From positions 1-12,895 of the forward strand of contig CANHEC010000018.1 of NCBI GenBank assembly GCA_947459455.1: 12,895 bases of DNA, given 5' to 3'. A program made the translations under genes and the position numbers. The notes beneath the pieces were generated by a model. It did not search any database. It saw only the letters and a program-made list of their open reading frames with translations, and had not been told where the DNA came from. Origin of the DNA: Chitinophagaceae bacterium (lineage in GTDB: Bacteria > Bacteroidota > Bacteroidia > Chitinophagales > Chitinophagaceae). Below, one piece after another: positions 12,565 to 12,895 of the stretch. The number at the start of each line of letters is the position of its first letter. The stretch's first letter is position 1.

Positions 12565-12895
12565 ATGCGTTTTATTTTCCTCGCCTGTTTGCTGGGCAGC
12601 GTGCTGCTCACTTCAGGCCAGCCTTCACCTGCCGGCAGCATTAGTGCGGCCAACCTGAAGCGCCTGCGCCTGCTGGACGATAGCCTGCAGACCTATGGCA
12701 ACCGGCTGCTGGATGACACCCTGGTGACCGATCGCCTGCGGGCCGACAGCATGTTTACCCGCCTGCTGGTGCGCAGCCTGGCTGTTCCCTACTCTTTCTA
12801 TTTTCAGTACGATAGTATGCAGATGGCCCCCACCCTGTATGCGCCCGATAGCAGCTTCCGCATCATTACCTGGCACCTGCCCATGAACGATGACA
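12565..12895 (+). CDS. Secreted hypothetical protein, 5' part only
   Basis: Open from the ATG at 12565 to the right edge of the window (110 codons plus one base). Residues 1-18 look like a signal peptide (MRFIF, hydrophobic core, TSGQ), so export is likely. The mature part begins with a leucine/aspartate-rich helical stretch (ANLKRLRLLDDSLQTYGNR), repeated S-L/M-x-x-R-type helices, then SFYFQYDSMQMAPTLYAPDS and FRIITWHLPMND, which looks like the first beta strands of a domain. I do not recognise the family firmly. It is transcribed away from trmD with the octamer array in between; no convincing TAnnTTTG element is seen (TACCTTGC at 12553-12560 is a poor candidate). Confidence 0.75.
   Translation, partial: MRFIFLACLLGSVLLTSGQPSPAGSISAANLKRLRLLDDSLQTYGNRLLDDTLVTDRLRADSMFTRLLVRSLAVPYSFYFQYDSMQMAPTLYAPDSSFRIITWHLPMNDD

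Noticed and set aside
12396..12653. Minus-strand ORF of 85 codons over the octamer array
   Set aside because: Its Lys/Ser/Arg-rich repeat (KVRKSGSREDRKS) is just the translated octamer tract, and it overlaps the secreted-protein gene at 12565.
1..12895. Mobile element, prophage or defence system
   Set aside because: No transposase, integrase, nuclease, reverse transcriptase or terminal inverted repeats are visible. The fibre-like gene alone, with its signal peptide and without phage neighbours, does not indicate a prophage.

Overview
The window looks like ordinary chromosome from a member of the Bacteroidota, most likely the Chitinophagales/Sphingobacteriales side. Reasons: no Shine-Dalgarno-like leaders, two perfect TAnnTTTG-type -7 promoter elements, a 7TMR-DISM histidine kinase, a DUF5916 outer-membrane protein, a VPS10/BNR-repeat secreted protein of the size common in that phylum, and a secreted protein built from VGIGT repeats. 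This placement is inferred from gene content and motifs, not from a database search.

Layout, left to right. Bases 2-40 hold the last codons of a gene entering from the left. 241-1938 (+) is a secreted fibre-like repeat protein. A 306-base gap follows, with a candidate terminator and a weak promoter. 2245-5391 (+) is a 1048-residue secreted Asp-box (BNR/VPS10-like) protein. It converges on an esterase gene at 5449-6225 (-), and a strong bidirectional terminator lies between them and reaches into the esterase stop codon. Only 36 bases further on, transcribed the other way, is a 7TM hybrid-sensor-type histidine kinase at 6262-8325 (+). A structured 208-base gap leads to a LuxR-type regulator at 8534-9310 (+), which has its own well-formed Bacteroidota promoter with a palindrome in the spacer. 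That gene converges, 22 bases apart, with a DUF5916 outer-membrane protein at 9333-11573 (-), which lies downstream of trmD at 11666-12352 (-). A divergent gap with a tandem 8-bp repeat separates trmD from a secreted hypothetical protein that begins at 12565 (+) and runs off the right edge.

How it works together: most products are exported or sit in the envelope (fibre protein, Asp-box protein, esterase, sensor kinase, DUF5916 protein, final hypothetical protein), so this is an envelope/secretome-rich stretch interrupted by the housekeeping tRNA methyltransferase trmD. The kinase and the LuxR-type regulator are neighbours, but the regulator has no receiver domain and its own promoter, so they are not an evident two-component pair. 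I see no mobile element, CRISPR array, tRNA, rRNA or convincing new multi-gene system. The most interesting signals are regulatory: the kinase gene ends inside a minus-strand-oriented terminator that could end a long DUF5916 transcript antisense to the luxR-type gene; the promoter-embedded palindrome; and the octamer repeat next to trmD.
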